The position numbers and the translations under genes are program-made. From Mobilicoccus pelagius NBRC 104925 (GTDB lineage: Bacteria; Actinomycetota; Actinomycetes; Actinomycetales; Dermatophilaceae), in the NCBI RefSeq assembly GCF_000247995.1, contig NZ_BAFE01000011.1, positions 1 through 38,401 on the forward strand: 38,401 nt of DNA, written 5' to 3'. A model generated the notes under the pieces. That model saw nothing but the letters and a program-made list of their open reading frames with translations, made no database searches and was not told the DNA's origin. Of this stretch, positions 1 to 7,036 are shown piece by piece. Position 1 is the stretch's first letter, and each line of letters opens with the position of its first letter.

Positions 1-2
1 CC

Positions 3-50
3 CTGTGTCGCTGTGTCGCTGTGCCGCTGTGTCGCTGTGTCGCTGTGCCG
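3..50. repeat. Tandem 8-bp/24-bp GC-rich repeat
   Basis: The unit CTGTGTCG CTGTGTCG CTGTGCCG (24 bp, three variants of an 8-mer) occurs twice in tandem. The array begins within two bases of the window edge, so it probably continues to the left. The open frames across it are low-complexity (Cys/Arg/Val) products of the repeat and are not taken as coding. Confidence 0.85.
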
Positions 51-87
51 CTGTGCTCGCCGTGTCGCGTGCCGTCGCGCCGCCGAC

Positions 88-177
88 GTGTCGCCGCGCC
101 GCCGACGTGTCGCCGCGCCGCCGACGTGTCGCCGCGCCGCCGACGTGCCGCCGACGTGCCGCCGACGTGCCGCCGAC
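88..177. repeat. Tandem 19-bp and 11-bp GC-rich repeats
   Basis: Three perfect 19-bp copies of GTGTCGCCGCGCCGCCGAC (88-144) are followed directly by three 11-bp copies of GTGCCGCCGAC (145-177). The 11-mer looks like the 19-mer with the internal TCGCCGC lost, so the array appears to have grown by slippage. It ends about 70 bp before the start of the Fic-domain gene. Confidence 0.85.
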
Positions 178-248
178 GTGCGGTCCGAGGCAGGCGGCCG
201 GATCGGGACGGGACGTCCGACGCTCGCCGTCGCCCTACGCTGGACCGC

Positions 249-1112
249 ATGCCCGACACTCGCGTCCTCGACTCCCTCCACACGATCACCGCCTGGCCCG
301 CCGTCGCCGAGGCGTTGCAGGAGACGTCCGAGGCGTGCACGCGCCTGCGCTGGCACGAGGGGCTGCGCCGCCGCGCGCCGGAGGCGGCAGGGGAGTCCCG
401 CGTCCGCGGCGCCCGCTGCTCGGCGGAGATGGACGGCGCCCGCTCCGAGAACGCGGTCGTCCGGTCGCTCCTCATCGGTGCCACCCCGTGGCCGGAGGAC
501 CCCGACCCCACCCTCGCCGTCATCCGCGGCGCGATCCAGGCGACGGCCGAGGCGGAGCACGTCGGCCGCATCGTCGGGACCGCGCCCCGCCAGGCCCTCG
601 CACGCCTCCACACCGCCGCGGCCGAACCTCTCCTCCACGGGGAGGACCGTGCGCTCGTCGGCCGTCCCCGTGAGGGGCGCGAGTGCCAGGAGATGAGCGA
701 CCTCGGTGCGCCGCCCGCCGACGTCACCGGTCGCCTCACCCGCGTCGTCGACCTCCTCGACTGCGTCGGCACTCCCGGCGTGCCCGTCGTCCTCATCGCG
801 GCGATCGCCCACGCCGAGATCGCCGTCGTCCGGCCGTTCCTCCGGGGCAACGGGCTCGTCGCCCGCGCCCTCGAACGGGCGCTCGTCCACGCCGGCGGTG
901 TCGATCCCACCGGGGTGAGCGTCCCCGAGTCCGGCCACCTGCGCCGCGGCGCGACGCCGTATCTCGGTTCCCTCACCGCCTACGCCCGCGGCAGCCGTGA
1001 CGGCGTCGAGCTGTGGGTGCGTCACGTCGCGGAGGCCATCACGGAGGGCGCCGCCGAGGGGGAACGCATCGCCGACGCCGTGCGCGCAGGGCGTCTCGAC
1101 CCGGCCACCTGA
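249..1112 (+). CDS. Degenerate Fic-domain protein
   Basis: 287 residues. The core RPFLRGNGLVAR (195-206) matches the Fic motif HPFxxGNGRxxR, but the catalytic His is Arg195 and the first motif Arg is Leu203. Upstream, SAEMDG (58-63) resembles the inhibitory helix motif (S/T)xxxE(G/N) with the Glu replaced by Asp. The fold is therefore Fic-like, but the AMP-transferase centre looks lost. Related proteins beside actinobacterial Tad loci are, from memory, often labelled 'oxidoreductase' or 'Fic family'. ATG 249 was chosen over upstream in-frame starts because those lie in the tandem repeats, and because a -10-like TACGCT (236-241) ends 7 nt before it, which fits a leaderless message. The substrate and role are unknown; a scaffold or regulatory role near the pilus genes is a guess. 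Confidence 0.7.
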   Translation: MPDTRVLDSLHTITAWPAVAEALQETSEACTRLRWHEGLRRRAPEAAGESRVRGARCSAEMDGARSENAVVRSLLIGATPWPEDPDPTLAVIRGAIQATAEAEHVGRIVGTAPRQALARLHTAAAEPLLHGEDRALVGRPREGRECQEMSDLGAPPADVTGRLTRVVDLLDCVGTPGVPVVLIAAIAHAEIAVVRPFLRGNGLVARALERALVHAGGVDPTGVSVPESGHLRRGATPYLGSLTAYARGSRDGVELWVRHVAEAITEGAAEGERIADAVRAGRLDPAT

Positions 1113-1690
1113 CCCGCGCGACGCCTCGAGGGGCGCAGACGGGTGGTGGGGCCGCACCCGAGAACCCCCACCATGCGACTACGCGCAATGAGCAGGCTCA
1201 CGGGGCGAATTCCGTGCGGGCCGGCACCCCTGCGGTGATGCTGAACGTGTCGAGAGGACGAGCGATCGTCGGATCGTCACCGTGAACCCCACCGGGCACC
1301 CACGCACAGGCAGTCCACTGATGGACCGGTCCGCAGACGGGCCCGCCCGGTCCGGACGGCTGAGACAGCACGCTTGATCACCGATCGGTTCACACGAGGG
1401 CGGCACTCCCGATGCTCCGGGGGTGCCGTCCTCGCGTGTGGGCCGAGTCGTCGCCCTCGTCGTGGCGCGGCGCCTCGAGGAGTGCCTCCTGGGGTGGTGG
1501 CCGGGGCGGGTGATGCGGGGCGCGGCGAGCGATCCGCGACGTGAGACGTCGGGGTCGCCGAGTGGGACGGAAGGGATCCGTCGCAGGTCGTCGTCAGATG
1601 ACCGGCGGGTAGCGTTCTGCCTGCCCACGACGCCGCTCCGGGGACGCCCGGGGAGGGATCGAGACCGAAGAATTTTCTCGGTCCACGGAA
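1113..1690. other. Intergenic region, no gene recognised
   Basis: Open frames on both strands here are compositional shadows with no recognisable domain. The stretch holds several short dyads around 1250-1380, a long hairpin at 1391-1440, and an AT-richer patch from about 1665 that leads into the promoter of the 6C-like RNA. Confidence 0.6.
1391..1440. terminator. Long hairpin, probable terminator
   Basis: Arm CACACGAGGGCGGCAC (1391-1406) pairs with GTGCCGTCCTCGCGTGTG (1423-1440), with a two-base bulge and one G-T wobble, and the pairing continues with CCC/GGG toward the loop. There is no T-tract, as is common in GC-rich actinobacteria. It may end a transcript from the Fic-like gene or an unannotated RNA at 1180-1390. 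Confidence 0.5.
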
Positions 1691-1719
1691 TTGCCATTCG
1701 GACGTCCAACAAGCACAAT
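1691..1719 (+). promoter_or_regulatory. Promoter of the 6C-like RNA
   Basis: TTGCCA (1691-1696), a 17-bp spacer and CACAAT (1714-1719) make a good housekeeping-sigma promoter. The predicted start is near 1726, about 20 nt before the first C-loop hairpin. The local drop in GC supports it. Confidence 0.6.
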
Positions 1720-1726
1720 AGTGGCA

Positions 1727-1822
1727 GCGCTCCCTACGGGTCGAGCGCGGCGCACCAGCTCCTCCCCCCCGGGGCTTGGCGCGTTTGGCGGCCCCCGTTG
1801 TCCCCCCAGCGGGGGCCGCCCC
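1727..1822 (+). ncRNA. 6C-like small RNA (B11/6C family)
   Basis: Two adjacent hairpins each present a run of at least six C in the loop, the defining feature of the actinobacterial 6C RNA. Hairpin 1 (about 1751-1783) has arms around CCAGCTCC and GGGGCTTGG with loop TCCCCCCC. Hairpin 2 has a perfect 11-bp stem (1787-1797 with 1810-1820) and a loop containing TCCCCCC; it can also serve as terminator. In Mycobacterium tuberculosis the 6C homologue (B11) lies beside ssd (Rv3660c), and here the RNA lies just upstream of ssd, so position supports identity. The 5' end is inferred from the promoter. C-rich loops are thought to pair with G-rich ribosome-binding sites; targets here are unknown. Confidence 0.85.
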
Positions 1823-2184
1823 ATATCTCCTTCTGCCGCGTCGCCTGCGACGTCGTGCAGCTCGGCATCGAGGTCTGCTCGCGGCACCCGCCCTGCGTGG
1901 GTCACGTGCCGACCGTGTGTCGTCCGGGTGTCGTCCGGCCCTTCCCGCCCGCCGTGAGGCGGGGCATCCACAGGGGCGGAACATGTCTGCGCGCGGGCGT
2001 CGGCCTCGCGTGGTCCGATCGGCCGGGACGGGTCGCGCGGTTCGGATGCGGGGTGGGCCGTGCCGGGCACCCCCGAGACCACGAGTGACCACGGACATCC
2101 ACACCCCCGATCGGAGGTCATCGTCGTCCACACCCGGCACAGGGGCGACGCCGCCCGCTCTGTCGTCGACGCCAGGCTGCGGGC
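1823..2184. other. Intergenic region upstream of ssd
   Basis: No convincing gene. Frames open on both strands show only composition bias (Arg/Pro/Ala). The last bases carry a -10-like CAGGCT (2173-2178) six nucleotides before the ssd ATG, so ssd may be transcribed without a leader from here. Confidence 0.5.
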
Positions 2185-2943
2185 ATGTCACGTGTGATCT
2201 CCGTCGTCGGCACCGCGGGTGGGGTCGGCTCCTCCGTCCTCGCGGCGGCCCTCGCGATGCGCGCCTCCCACCTCGGCGCCGCGGTCGTCGCCGTCGACGG
2301 GCGCCCCTACGGTGGCGGACTCGACGTCGTCCTCGGCGCCGACGAACTCCCCGGCATCCGATGGCGCGACCTCGCCGACGCCGTCGGCCCGCTCGACGGC
2401 GTCGAACTCTTCGGCCGGTTGCCCCTCGTCGAGCGGTGCGGGGTGCTCTCCTTCGATCGGGAGATGCCGCTCGTCCCCGGCGGTGAGGTCCTTGCCGCCG
2501 TCGTCGCCGCCCTCCGGGACGTGAGCGACGTCGTCGTCGTCGACGCACCCCGCGCGGGCGAGTGCTGGGAGGGCGAGCTCGCCTCGCTCAGCGACGAGGT
2601 CGTCGCACTCACCGGGACGAGCGTCACCGCGCTCGCCTCGGCGGCGGCGTCCGTCGCCCACCTCGACGCCGTGCACGACGTCCTCTGGCTCGCTTGCCGC
2701 ACCGACCGTGGGGCGGCGGCGGACCTCGACCAGCGGGTGCCGGATCTCCTCGACGTCCCTCTCCTCGGCGCCGTCCCCACCGACCCCAAGGTCGCGATGT
2801 GTCTCTCGGAGGGACGTCCCCCACCGGACAAGGGGCCGCTCGTGCGCGCCGTCGACGCGATGCTCGGCCGCCTCCGACCGGTGCAGTCTCCGCCGCCGCC
2901 CGCGCCCCGTTCCGGGGCCCGGCGGTACGGGAGGGCGTCGTGA
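2185..2943 (+). CDS. ssd: Septum-site-determining-like ATPase Ssd/CpaE
   Basis: 252 residues with a MinD/ParA-type fold. The N-terminus ISVVGTAGGVGSSVLAAALA is a deviant Walker A in which the usual KGGxGK(S/T) lysines are missing. VVVDAPRAG fits the Walker B region. In actinobacteria this protein (Rv3660c in M. tuberculosis) heads the Tad locus and resembles CpaE, which places the pilus apparatus; the M. tuberculosis protein has been linked to septum regulation. Its stop overlaps the GTG of tadA by 4 bp, so translation is coupled. A -10-like CAGGCT ends 6 nt before the ATG and no Shine-Dalgarno is visible, which suggests a leaderless message. Loss of the P-loop lysines suggests altered or absent ATP hydrolysis. 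Confidence 0.85.
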   Translation: MSRVISVVGTAGGVGSSVLAAALAMRASHLGAAVVAVDGRPYGGGLDVVLGADELPGIRWRDLADAVGPLDGVELFGRLPLVERCGVLSFDREMPLVPGGEVLAAVVAALRDVSDVVVVDAPRAGECWEGELASLSDEVVALTGTSVTALASAAASVAHLDAVHDVLWLACRTDRGAAADLDQRVPDLLDVPLLGAVPTDPKVAMCLSEGRPPPDKGPLVRAVDAMLGRLRPVQSPPPPAPRSGARRYGRAS

Positions 2944-4298
2944 CGACGGCGGCGGTATGGGATCACATCCGGCGGGGTCGGGGACCCACACCGGTCCGGG
3001 TCGCGGGTGCGGTCGGGGAGGAGACTGCGGTGCTCGGACCCACCGGGGCGGCACGCCGGGTCAGCTCCGTCGAGGAGGCGCTGCTCGGCAACGGACCCCT
3101 CGCCGACCTCGTCACCGACCCGCGGGTCACCGACATCCTGGTCAACGGCACGGCCGGAGTGTGGGTCGACCGCGGCGACGGGCTCCACCGGGTCGACGTC
3201 GTCGTCGGCGACGAGTCCGACCTGCGACGCCTCGCCGTCCGTCTCGCAGGGTCGGCCGGTCGACGTCTCGACGATGCGAGCCCGTACGTCGACGGCCTCC
3301 TCCCAGGGGGGATCCGCCTGCACGCGCTCCTCCCCCCGCTCGTCGACGGCGGCCCCCACCTCAGCCTACGCATCCCCCGCAGCGAGGCGCCCACCCTCGC
3401 CGACATGGAGGCATGGGGCTCCTGCACCCCCGAGATGGCCGACGTGCTGCGCGCCGTCGTCGCCCGCCGGTGCGCGTTCCTCGTCACCGGCGGCACGGGG
3501 TCCGGCAAGTCGACGATGCTCGCCGCGCTCCTCTCCGAGGTGCCGTCGGAGGAACGGGTGCTCGTCGTCGAGGACGTCAAGGAGCTGTCGATCCGCCACC
3601 CGCACGTCGTCTCCCTGCAGGCGCGACAGTCCAACGTCGAGGGCCGCGGCGCCGTCGATCTCGCCACCCTCGTCCGGCAGAGCCTCCGCATGCGGCCCGA
3701 CCGGGTCGTCGTCGGCGAGGTCCGGGGTGCGGAGGTCCGCGACATGCTCACCGCACTCAACACCGGCCACGAGGGCGGCTGCGGCACGGTGCATGCCAAC
3801 GCCCCCGCCGACGTCGTCGCCCGGCTCGAGGCCCTCGGGGCGCTGGGCGGCATGTCGCCCGCGGCGACGCGCAGCCAGGTTGCGAGCGCTCTTCGTGTCG
3901 TCGTCCACATGCACCGCGAGGGGGAGGCCCGGGTCGTCCGGTCGATCGGGGTGTTCGACGACACCGGCGATCTCAAGGTCGTTCCGGCGCTCGTCCGTGA
4001 CGCCTCGGGGGGCTACCGCGCCACAGCCGCCGCCGACCGGCTCCGGGAGCTGCTCGGGTGGCCCGGTCGCGGGGCTCCGGGCGAGGATCCGCCGGAGGCG
4101 CTGCCCCCTGCGCGTGGATCGGGAGCAGGCCCGGGAGCGGGACCGGAGGTCGCCGCGCGGACGGGGGGCCGGGCGCGGATCCGACCGCGCCCACCGGCCC
4201 CGGCGGCCGGCCCGTCGAGCATCGTCCACGCGGTCTCGGGCGCCTCGGCCCTCGGCATGCCACCCGCTGCCGCCCGGGACGAGAAGGGGGCGTCGTGA
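2940..4298 (+). CDS. tadA: Tad pilus secretion ATPase TadA/CpaF
   Basis: 452 residues, a normal length for a TadA/CpaF-type PilT/VirB11 ATPase, which powers pilin export or assembly at the cytoplasmic face. Visible motifs are the N-terminal VTDILVNG block, Walker A GGTGSGKST (184-192), an Asp-box region VLVVEDVKEL, RPDRVVVGEVRG (Walker B region) and the His-box GGCGTVHANA. Start: GTG 2940 overlaps the ssd stop as GTGA. A longer frame open from 2562 is unlikely because it would lie inside ssd and its extra N-terminus is only Arg/Pro-rich. The C-terminal about 80 residues are Pro/Ala/Gly-rich and probably disordered. Its stop overlaps the tadB GTG by 4 bp. Confidence 0.95.
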   Translation: MTTAAVWDHIRRGRGPTPVRVAGAVGEETAVLGPTGAARRVSSVEEALLGNGPLADLVTDPRVTDILVNGTAGVWVDRGDGLHRVDVVVGDESDLRRLAVRLAGSAGRRLDDASPYVDGLLPGGIRLHALLPPLVDGGPHLSLRIPRSEAPTLADMEAWGSCTPEMADVLRAVVARRCAFLVTGGTGSGKSTMLAALLSEVPSEERVLVVEDVKELSIRHPHVVSLQARQSNVEGRGAVDLATLVRQSLRMRPDRVVVGEVRGAEVRDMLTALNTGHEGGCGTVHANAPADVVARLEALGALGGMSPAATRSQVASALRVVVHMHREGEARVVRSIGVFDDTGDLKVVPALVRDASGGYRATAAADRLRELLGWPGRGAPGEDPPEALPPARGSGAGPGAGPEVAARTGGRARIRPRPPAPAAGPSSIVHAVSGASALGMPPAAARDEKGAS

Positions 4299-5179
4299 TC
4301 CTCGCGGGGGAGATCACGGGAGTCCTCGCCCTCGCGGCCGGTGGGCTCCTCGCCGGGCGCACCGCGTCGCACGTGCTCCTCCCGTCGGTGCTCGTCGCCG
4401 CGGCGGTGACTCTCGCCGTCGCGGGGGTCAGTCCGGGCCCGCGGCTGTGGCCGCGACCGGGAACCCGGGGCCGTGGGGCCCGTCCGGCGACGGGGAGGGG
4501 CTCGACCGCGGTGAGGTCCCCCGTCGGGGACCGTCGCGACGGCGTCGTCCCGGGCGCGCGGCGTCGTCCGTCGTGGTGGCCGGCCTCGTGGTCCTCCAGG
4601 CGCGACCGGGAGGTCGGGCGTGGGACGGAGTCCGAGAGCCAGGCACTCCTCGCGTTCCTCGACGTCCTCGCCCCGAGCCTGCGGGCCGGGCGGAGTCCCG
4701 AGGAGGCGGCGCGTCTCGCCTGTCGCGTCGTCCGGGGTGGGGTCGTCGTCGAGGACATCCGCGACGCCCTCGCCCACGGCCGGTCGGTCGAGACAGTCCT
4801 CGACCGTCACGCCCGGACCCACGCCGACGTCCGTCTCTTCGCCCGGGCATGGGAGCTCTCCGCGCTCACGGGATGCCCTCTCGCCGACACCGTCTCGTGC
4901 GTCGCGCGACTCGTCAGGGCCAAGCTCGCGCATCGGCGCCGGGTCGAGACCGCCTCGACGGGGGCGCGGGCGTCGATCCGCATCCTCACCCTCCTCCCGC
5001 TCGGTGGGCCCGTCCTCGCGACGGCGGTCGGCGTCGACCCGGTCACCGCCTACGTCACGTCGCCCACGGCGTGGGCGTGCCTCGCGGGCGGGGCCGTCCT
5101 CGTCCTCCTCGGTCGTCGGTGGGTCGAACGTCTCGTCGCCGACGTCGCCCGCGGTCCCGTGGTGGGGCCGGCCCGATGA
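4295..5179 (+). CDS. tadB: Tad pilus inner-membrane protein TadB
   Basis: 294 residues. The order is a hydrophobic N-terminus (two short segments, about 1-45), a polar Arg/Pro-rich linker, then a T2SSF/GspF-type domain (AFLDVLAPSLRAGRSPEEAA..., with the conserved AWELSALTGCPLADTV), and a hydrophobic hairpin near the C-terminus (about 235-285). It is the platform protein on which TadA acts. GTG 4295 overlaps the tadA stop (GTGA). It ends in ATGA, overlapping a short frame that runs to tadC. Confidence 0.9.
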   Translation: MILAGEITGVLALAAGGLLAGRTASHVLLPSVLVAAAVTLAVAGVSPGPRLWPRPGTRGRGARPATGRGSTAVRSPVGDRRDGVVPGARRRPSWWPASWSSRRDREVGRGTESESQALLAFLDVLAPSLRAGRSPEEAARLACRVVRGGVVVEDIRDALAHGRSVETVLDRHARTHADVRLFARAWELSALTGCPLADTVSCVARLVRAKLAHRRRVETASTGARASIRILTLLPLGGPVLATAVGVDPVTAYVTSPTAWACLAGGAVLVLLGRRWVERLVADVARGPVVGPAR

Positions 5180-5289
5180 CGACGACCCGCGTCCCCCGGC
5201 CCGGCCAGTTCCGTCACCCTCGGCCCCGCCCGCGTCGGGTGCGTCCGAGCGCGGCGCAACGCGCCCGTCTCGCGGGGTGTTCGTCGTGA
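5176..5289 (+). CDS. Short Arg/Pro-rich ORF linking tadB and tadC
   Basis: A 37-codon frame starts with an ATG inside the tadB stop (ATGA) and ends in TGA at 5287-5289, overlapping the likely GTG of tadC (5286) as GTGA. The product is Arg/Pro-rich with no known domain. It could be a real microprotein, a carrier for translational coupling of tadC, or chance. The same 4-bp overlap style as ssd/tadA/tadB is the only support. Confidence 0.3.
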   Translation: MTTTRVPRPGQFRHPRPRPRRVRPSAAQRARLAGCSS

Positions 5290-5864
5290 CGGTGCTCGTC
5301 GCGGCGGTGCTCACCGCTCTCGCCGTCGCGCTCGCGCACGCCGCCGGCGTCGGGGACGGGGGAGTGCTGCCCCTCACGGGACGCGGGGGCCGGTTGTCCC
5401 GCCTCCTGCCCGAGGTCGAGCAGGTGCCCACCCCGGCGGTCGAGATCGCCGACGTCGCCGACCTCCTCACACTCGTCCTCCTCTCGGGGCGCGGGGTCAC
5501 CTCCGCCCTCACGGTCGTCTCCGACCGTCTCGGTGGACGCCTCGGGGCAGATCTCGGAGTCGTCGTCGCCGCGCGGGCGTGGGGACTCGACGACGAGCAC
5601 GCGTGGGCCACCGTCGATCCGGCCTGGGAGCCGGTCGCGCGTGCTCTCGTGCTCGCCGAGGCCGCGGGCGTCCCGCCCTCGACGACCCTCGCCGCGGCGG
5701 CCGAGGACATTCGTCGGACGGAGGAGCACCGCCTCGAGGTCGCCACGGAACGACTCGGCGTCCGGCTCGTCCTGCCTCTCGGGCTCACGTTCCTCCCGGC
5801 CTTCGTCGCCACCACCGTCGTGCCCGTCGTCAGCGCCCTCGCCGGTACCGTCCTGCGCGGATGA
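5286..5864 (+). CDS. tadC: Tad pilus inner-membrane protein TadC
   Basis: 192 residues. An N-terminal hydrophobic segment (VTVLVAAVLTALAVALAHAA) is followed by a T2SSF-like region (EIADVADLLTLVLLSGRGVTSAL..., WEPVARALVLAEAAGVPPSTTL) and a C-terminal membrane segment (LPLGLTFLPAFVATTVVPVV). It pairs with TadB as the second platform protein. Start: GTG 5286 overlaps the stop of the short upstream frame; GTG 5277 is an alternative. It is short relative to stand-alone TadC proteins, as is typical in actinobacteria. Confidence 0.85.
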   Translation: MTVLVAAVLTALAVALAHAAGVGDGGVLPLTGRGGRLSRLLPEVEQVPTPAVEIADVADLLTLVLLSGRGVTSALTVVSDRLGGRLGADLGVVVAARAWGLDDEHAWATVDPAWEPVARALVLAEAAGVPPSTTLAAAAEDIRRTEEHRLEVATERLGVRLVLPLGLTFLPAFVATTVVPVVSALAGTVLRG

Positions 5865-6357
5865 GGGGTTGTCGGCGTCCGGATCCGCACGATGCGGAGG
5901 CGTGGCCCGCCCGGTCGTGAGGTCGAGTGCGAGACGGCCGGGTCGCGTGACCCGTCGCCCCGAGCGGCCCGCGGGCTCCGACGTTCCGCGATCGATACGC
6001 CCTGGGAACGGTCTCGATGCGGGCCCTGCGGCAGGGCGACCTTCTGATCTGCGGAGATGTGGACCGTCGACGGGGAACAGCCGATCGAGACCGTTCCTAG
6101 GGCGTATCAGGCACCGTGGGCCGGCATCGACGCGCCGCCGGTGGGGTCGGGCGAGTGTCGCGGGGGAGCGGAGCGCGAGGAGGTCCGCGAACTCGCGGAC
6201 GAGGCGCGCCGTCCTCGACGTCCACAGGTGTACAGCGGTCGAGCCGCCGTCCCCAGCCCGTCGTCTCGTCCCCGCGGGGCCGGGGCGAGGCGACGCACAG
6301 TCGTGGCGTCGGTGCGTCATCGCCGCCGACCGACCGTCACACGAAGGGAACACCCCC
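5865..6357. other. Intergenic region with hairpins before the pilin gene
   Basis: No gene recognised; a frame from ATG 6057 shows no domain. The region contains the 25-bp inverted repeat at 5994-6108, a hairpin near 6183-6200 (GTCCGCG AACT CGCGGAC) and a GC hairpin around 6265-6295. Such a structured long leader could control pilin mRNA level or stability. Confidence 0.55.
5994..6108. repeat. 25-bp inverted repeat flanking 65 bp
   Basis: The left arm 5994-6018 begins GATACGCCCTGGGAACGG, and the right arm 6084-6108 is its reverse complement with one mismatch (24 of 25). The 65-bp interior has a further hairpin, GCCCTG CGG CAGGGC. No transposase is present. It lies between tadC and the pilin gene. 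It may be a transcript-end or processing hairpin, a MITE-like remnant or an invertible segment. Confidence 0.9.
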
Positions 6358-6609
6358 ATGTCCACGACCCTCGTCCGAACCCACCGTCACCTCCCCGCCC
6401 GGGTCGCCCACGGGGCCCGCAGGCGCATCGTCACGCGGTGGTCGGTGCTCCGCGCTCACGCCGAATCCGGCATGAGCACAGCGGAATACGCAGTCGGCAC
6501 GCTCGCGGCCTGTACCTTCGCCGCCGTCCTCATCGCCGTCGTCAAGTCCGGCGCGGTGAGCTCGGCGCTGTCGAAGATCATCACCTCCGCGCTCGCCATC
6601 GGCTCCTGA
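6358..6609 (+). CDS. DUF4244 Flp-like pilin
   Basis: 83 residues. A basic N-terminus of about 38 residues is followed by G38/MSTAEYAVGTLAACTFAA, a class III prepilin-type site: cleavage after Gly38 leaves Glu at +5 ahead of a hydrophobic helix, and the tail is short. This matches the actinobacterial DUF4244 pilin family and is the likely main pilus subunit, cleaved by a prepilin peptidase not in this window. AAGGGA lies about 9 nt before the ATG. The roughly 490-bp structured gap upstream suggests separate expression from tadABC. Confidence 0.85.
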   Translation: MSTTLVRTHRHLPARVAHGARRRIVTRWSVLRAHAESGMSTAEYAVGTLAACTFAAVLIAVVKSGAVSSALSKIITSALAIGS

Positions 6610-6610
6610 G

Positions 6611-7036
6611 ATGGGAGGGCGAGGAGGCCGTCGGGCCGCACCGACGAGTTCGCCATGTGCGACCGGTAGCGGCGAGCGGGGCATGGTCACGGCCGAGACC
6701 GCCGCCACCATCCCCGTCGTCCTGCTCGTCCTCGCGCTCGTCCTCACCTCGGTGCGGGTGAGCATCGACCAGGTCCGATGCGTCGATGCCGCCCGCGCCG
6801 GGGCCCGGGCGGCCGCCCGCGGCGACGACGAACGGGCCGTCCGCGACGTCGCCGCCCGTGAGGCACCCCGTGGGGCCTCCGTCGAGATCGTCCGATCCGG
6901 CGGGGACGTCACCGTCACCGTCGTCGCACCGCCGATCGCCGCGGTTCCCCTCGTCGGCGGGTTGCCCGCCCCGAGCGGCCGCGCCGTCACGACCGCGGAG
7001 GGAGGCGCCACCGATGCGCTCGGACCGGCGGGGTGA
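6611..7036 (+). CDS. TadE-like minor pilin
   Basis: 141 residues. GERG/MVTAETAATIPVVLLVLALVL (site after Gly24, Glu at +5, then one membrane helix) is a TadE-type prepilin signal. The remainder is a small extracytoplasmic domain ending VTVVAPP...GGLPAPSGRAVTTAEGG, typical of actinobacterial TadE proteins. ATG 6611 is next to the pilin stop. An internal ATG at 6683 would place the Met directly at the processing site and cannot be excluded. The end overlaps the next gene by 23 bp. Confidence 0.8.
   Translation: MGGRGGRRAAPTSSPCATGSGERGMVTAETAATIPVVLLVLALVLTSVRVSIDQVRCVDAARAGARAAARGDDERAVRDVAAREAPRGASVEIVRSGGDVTVTVVAPPIAAVPLVGGLPAPSGRAVTTAEGGATDALGPAG

Noticed and set aside
3-180. Possible CRISPR array
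   Set aside because: The repeats are directly tandem with no unique spacers and units are only 8-24 bp.
1423-2088. 221-codon plus-strand frame across the 6C-like RNA
   Set aside because: It spans the RNA hairpins and promoter, and the product has no domain or ribosome-binding site.
5994-6108. Insertion sequence
   Set aside because: Inverted repeats enclose only 65 bp with no transposase; no flanking target duplication was seen.
6057-6761. 234-codon frame across the pilin region
   Set aside because: It starts in the inverted repeat and overlaps the pilin and TadE-like genes in another frame; product low-complexity Arg/Pro.
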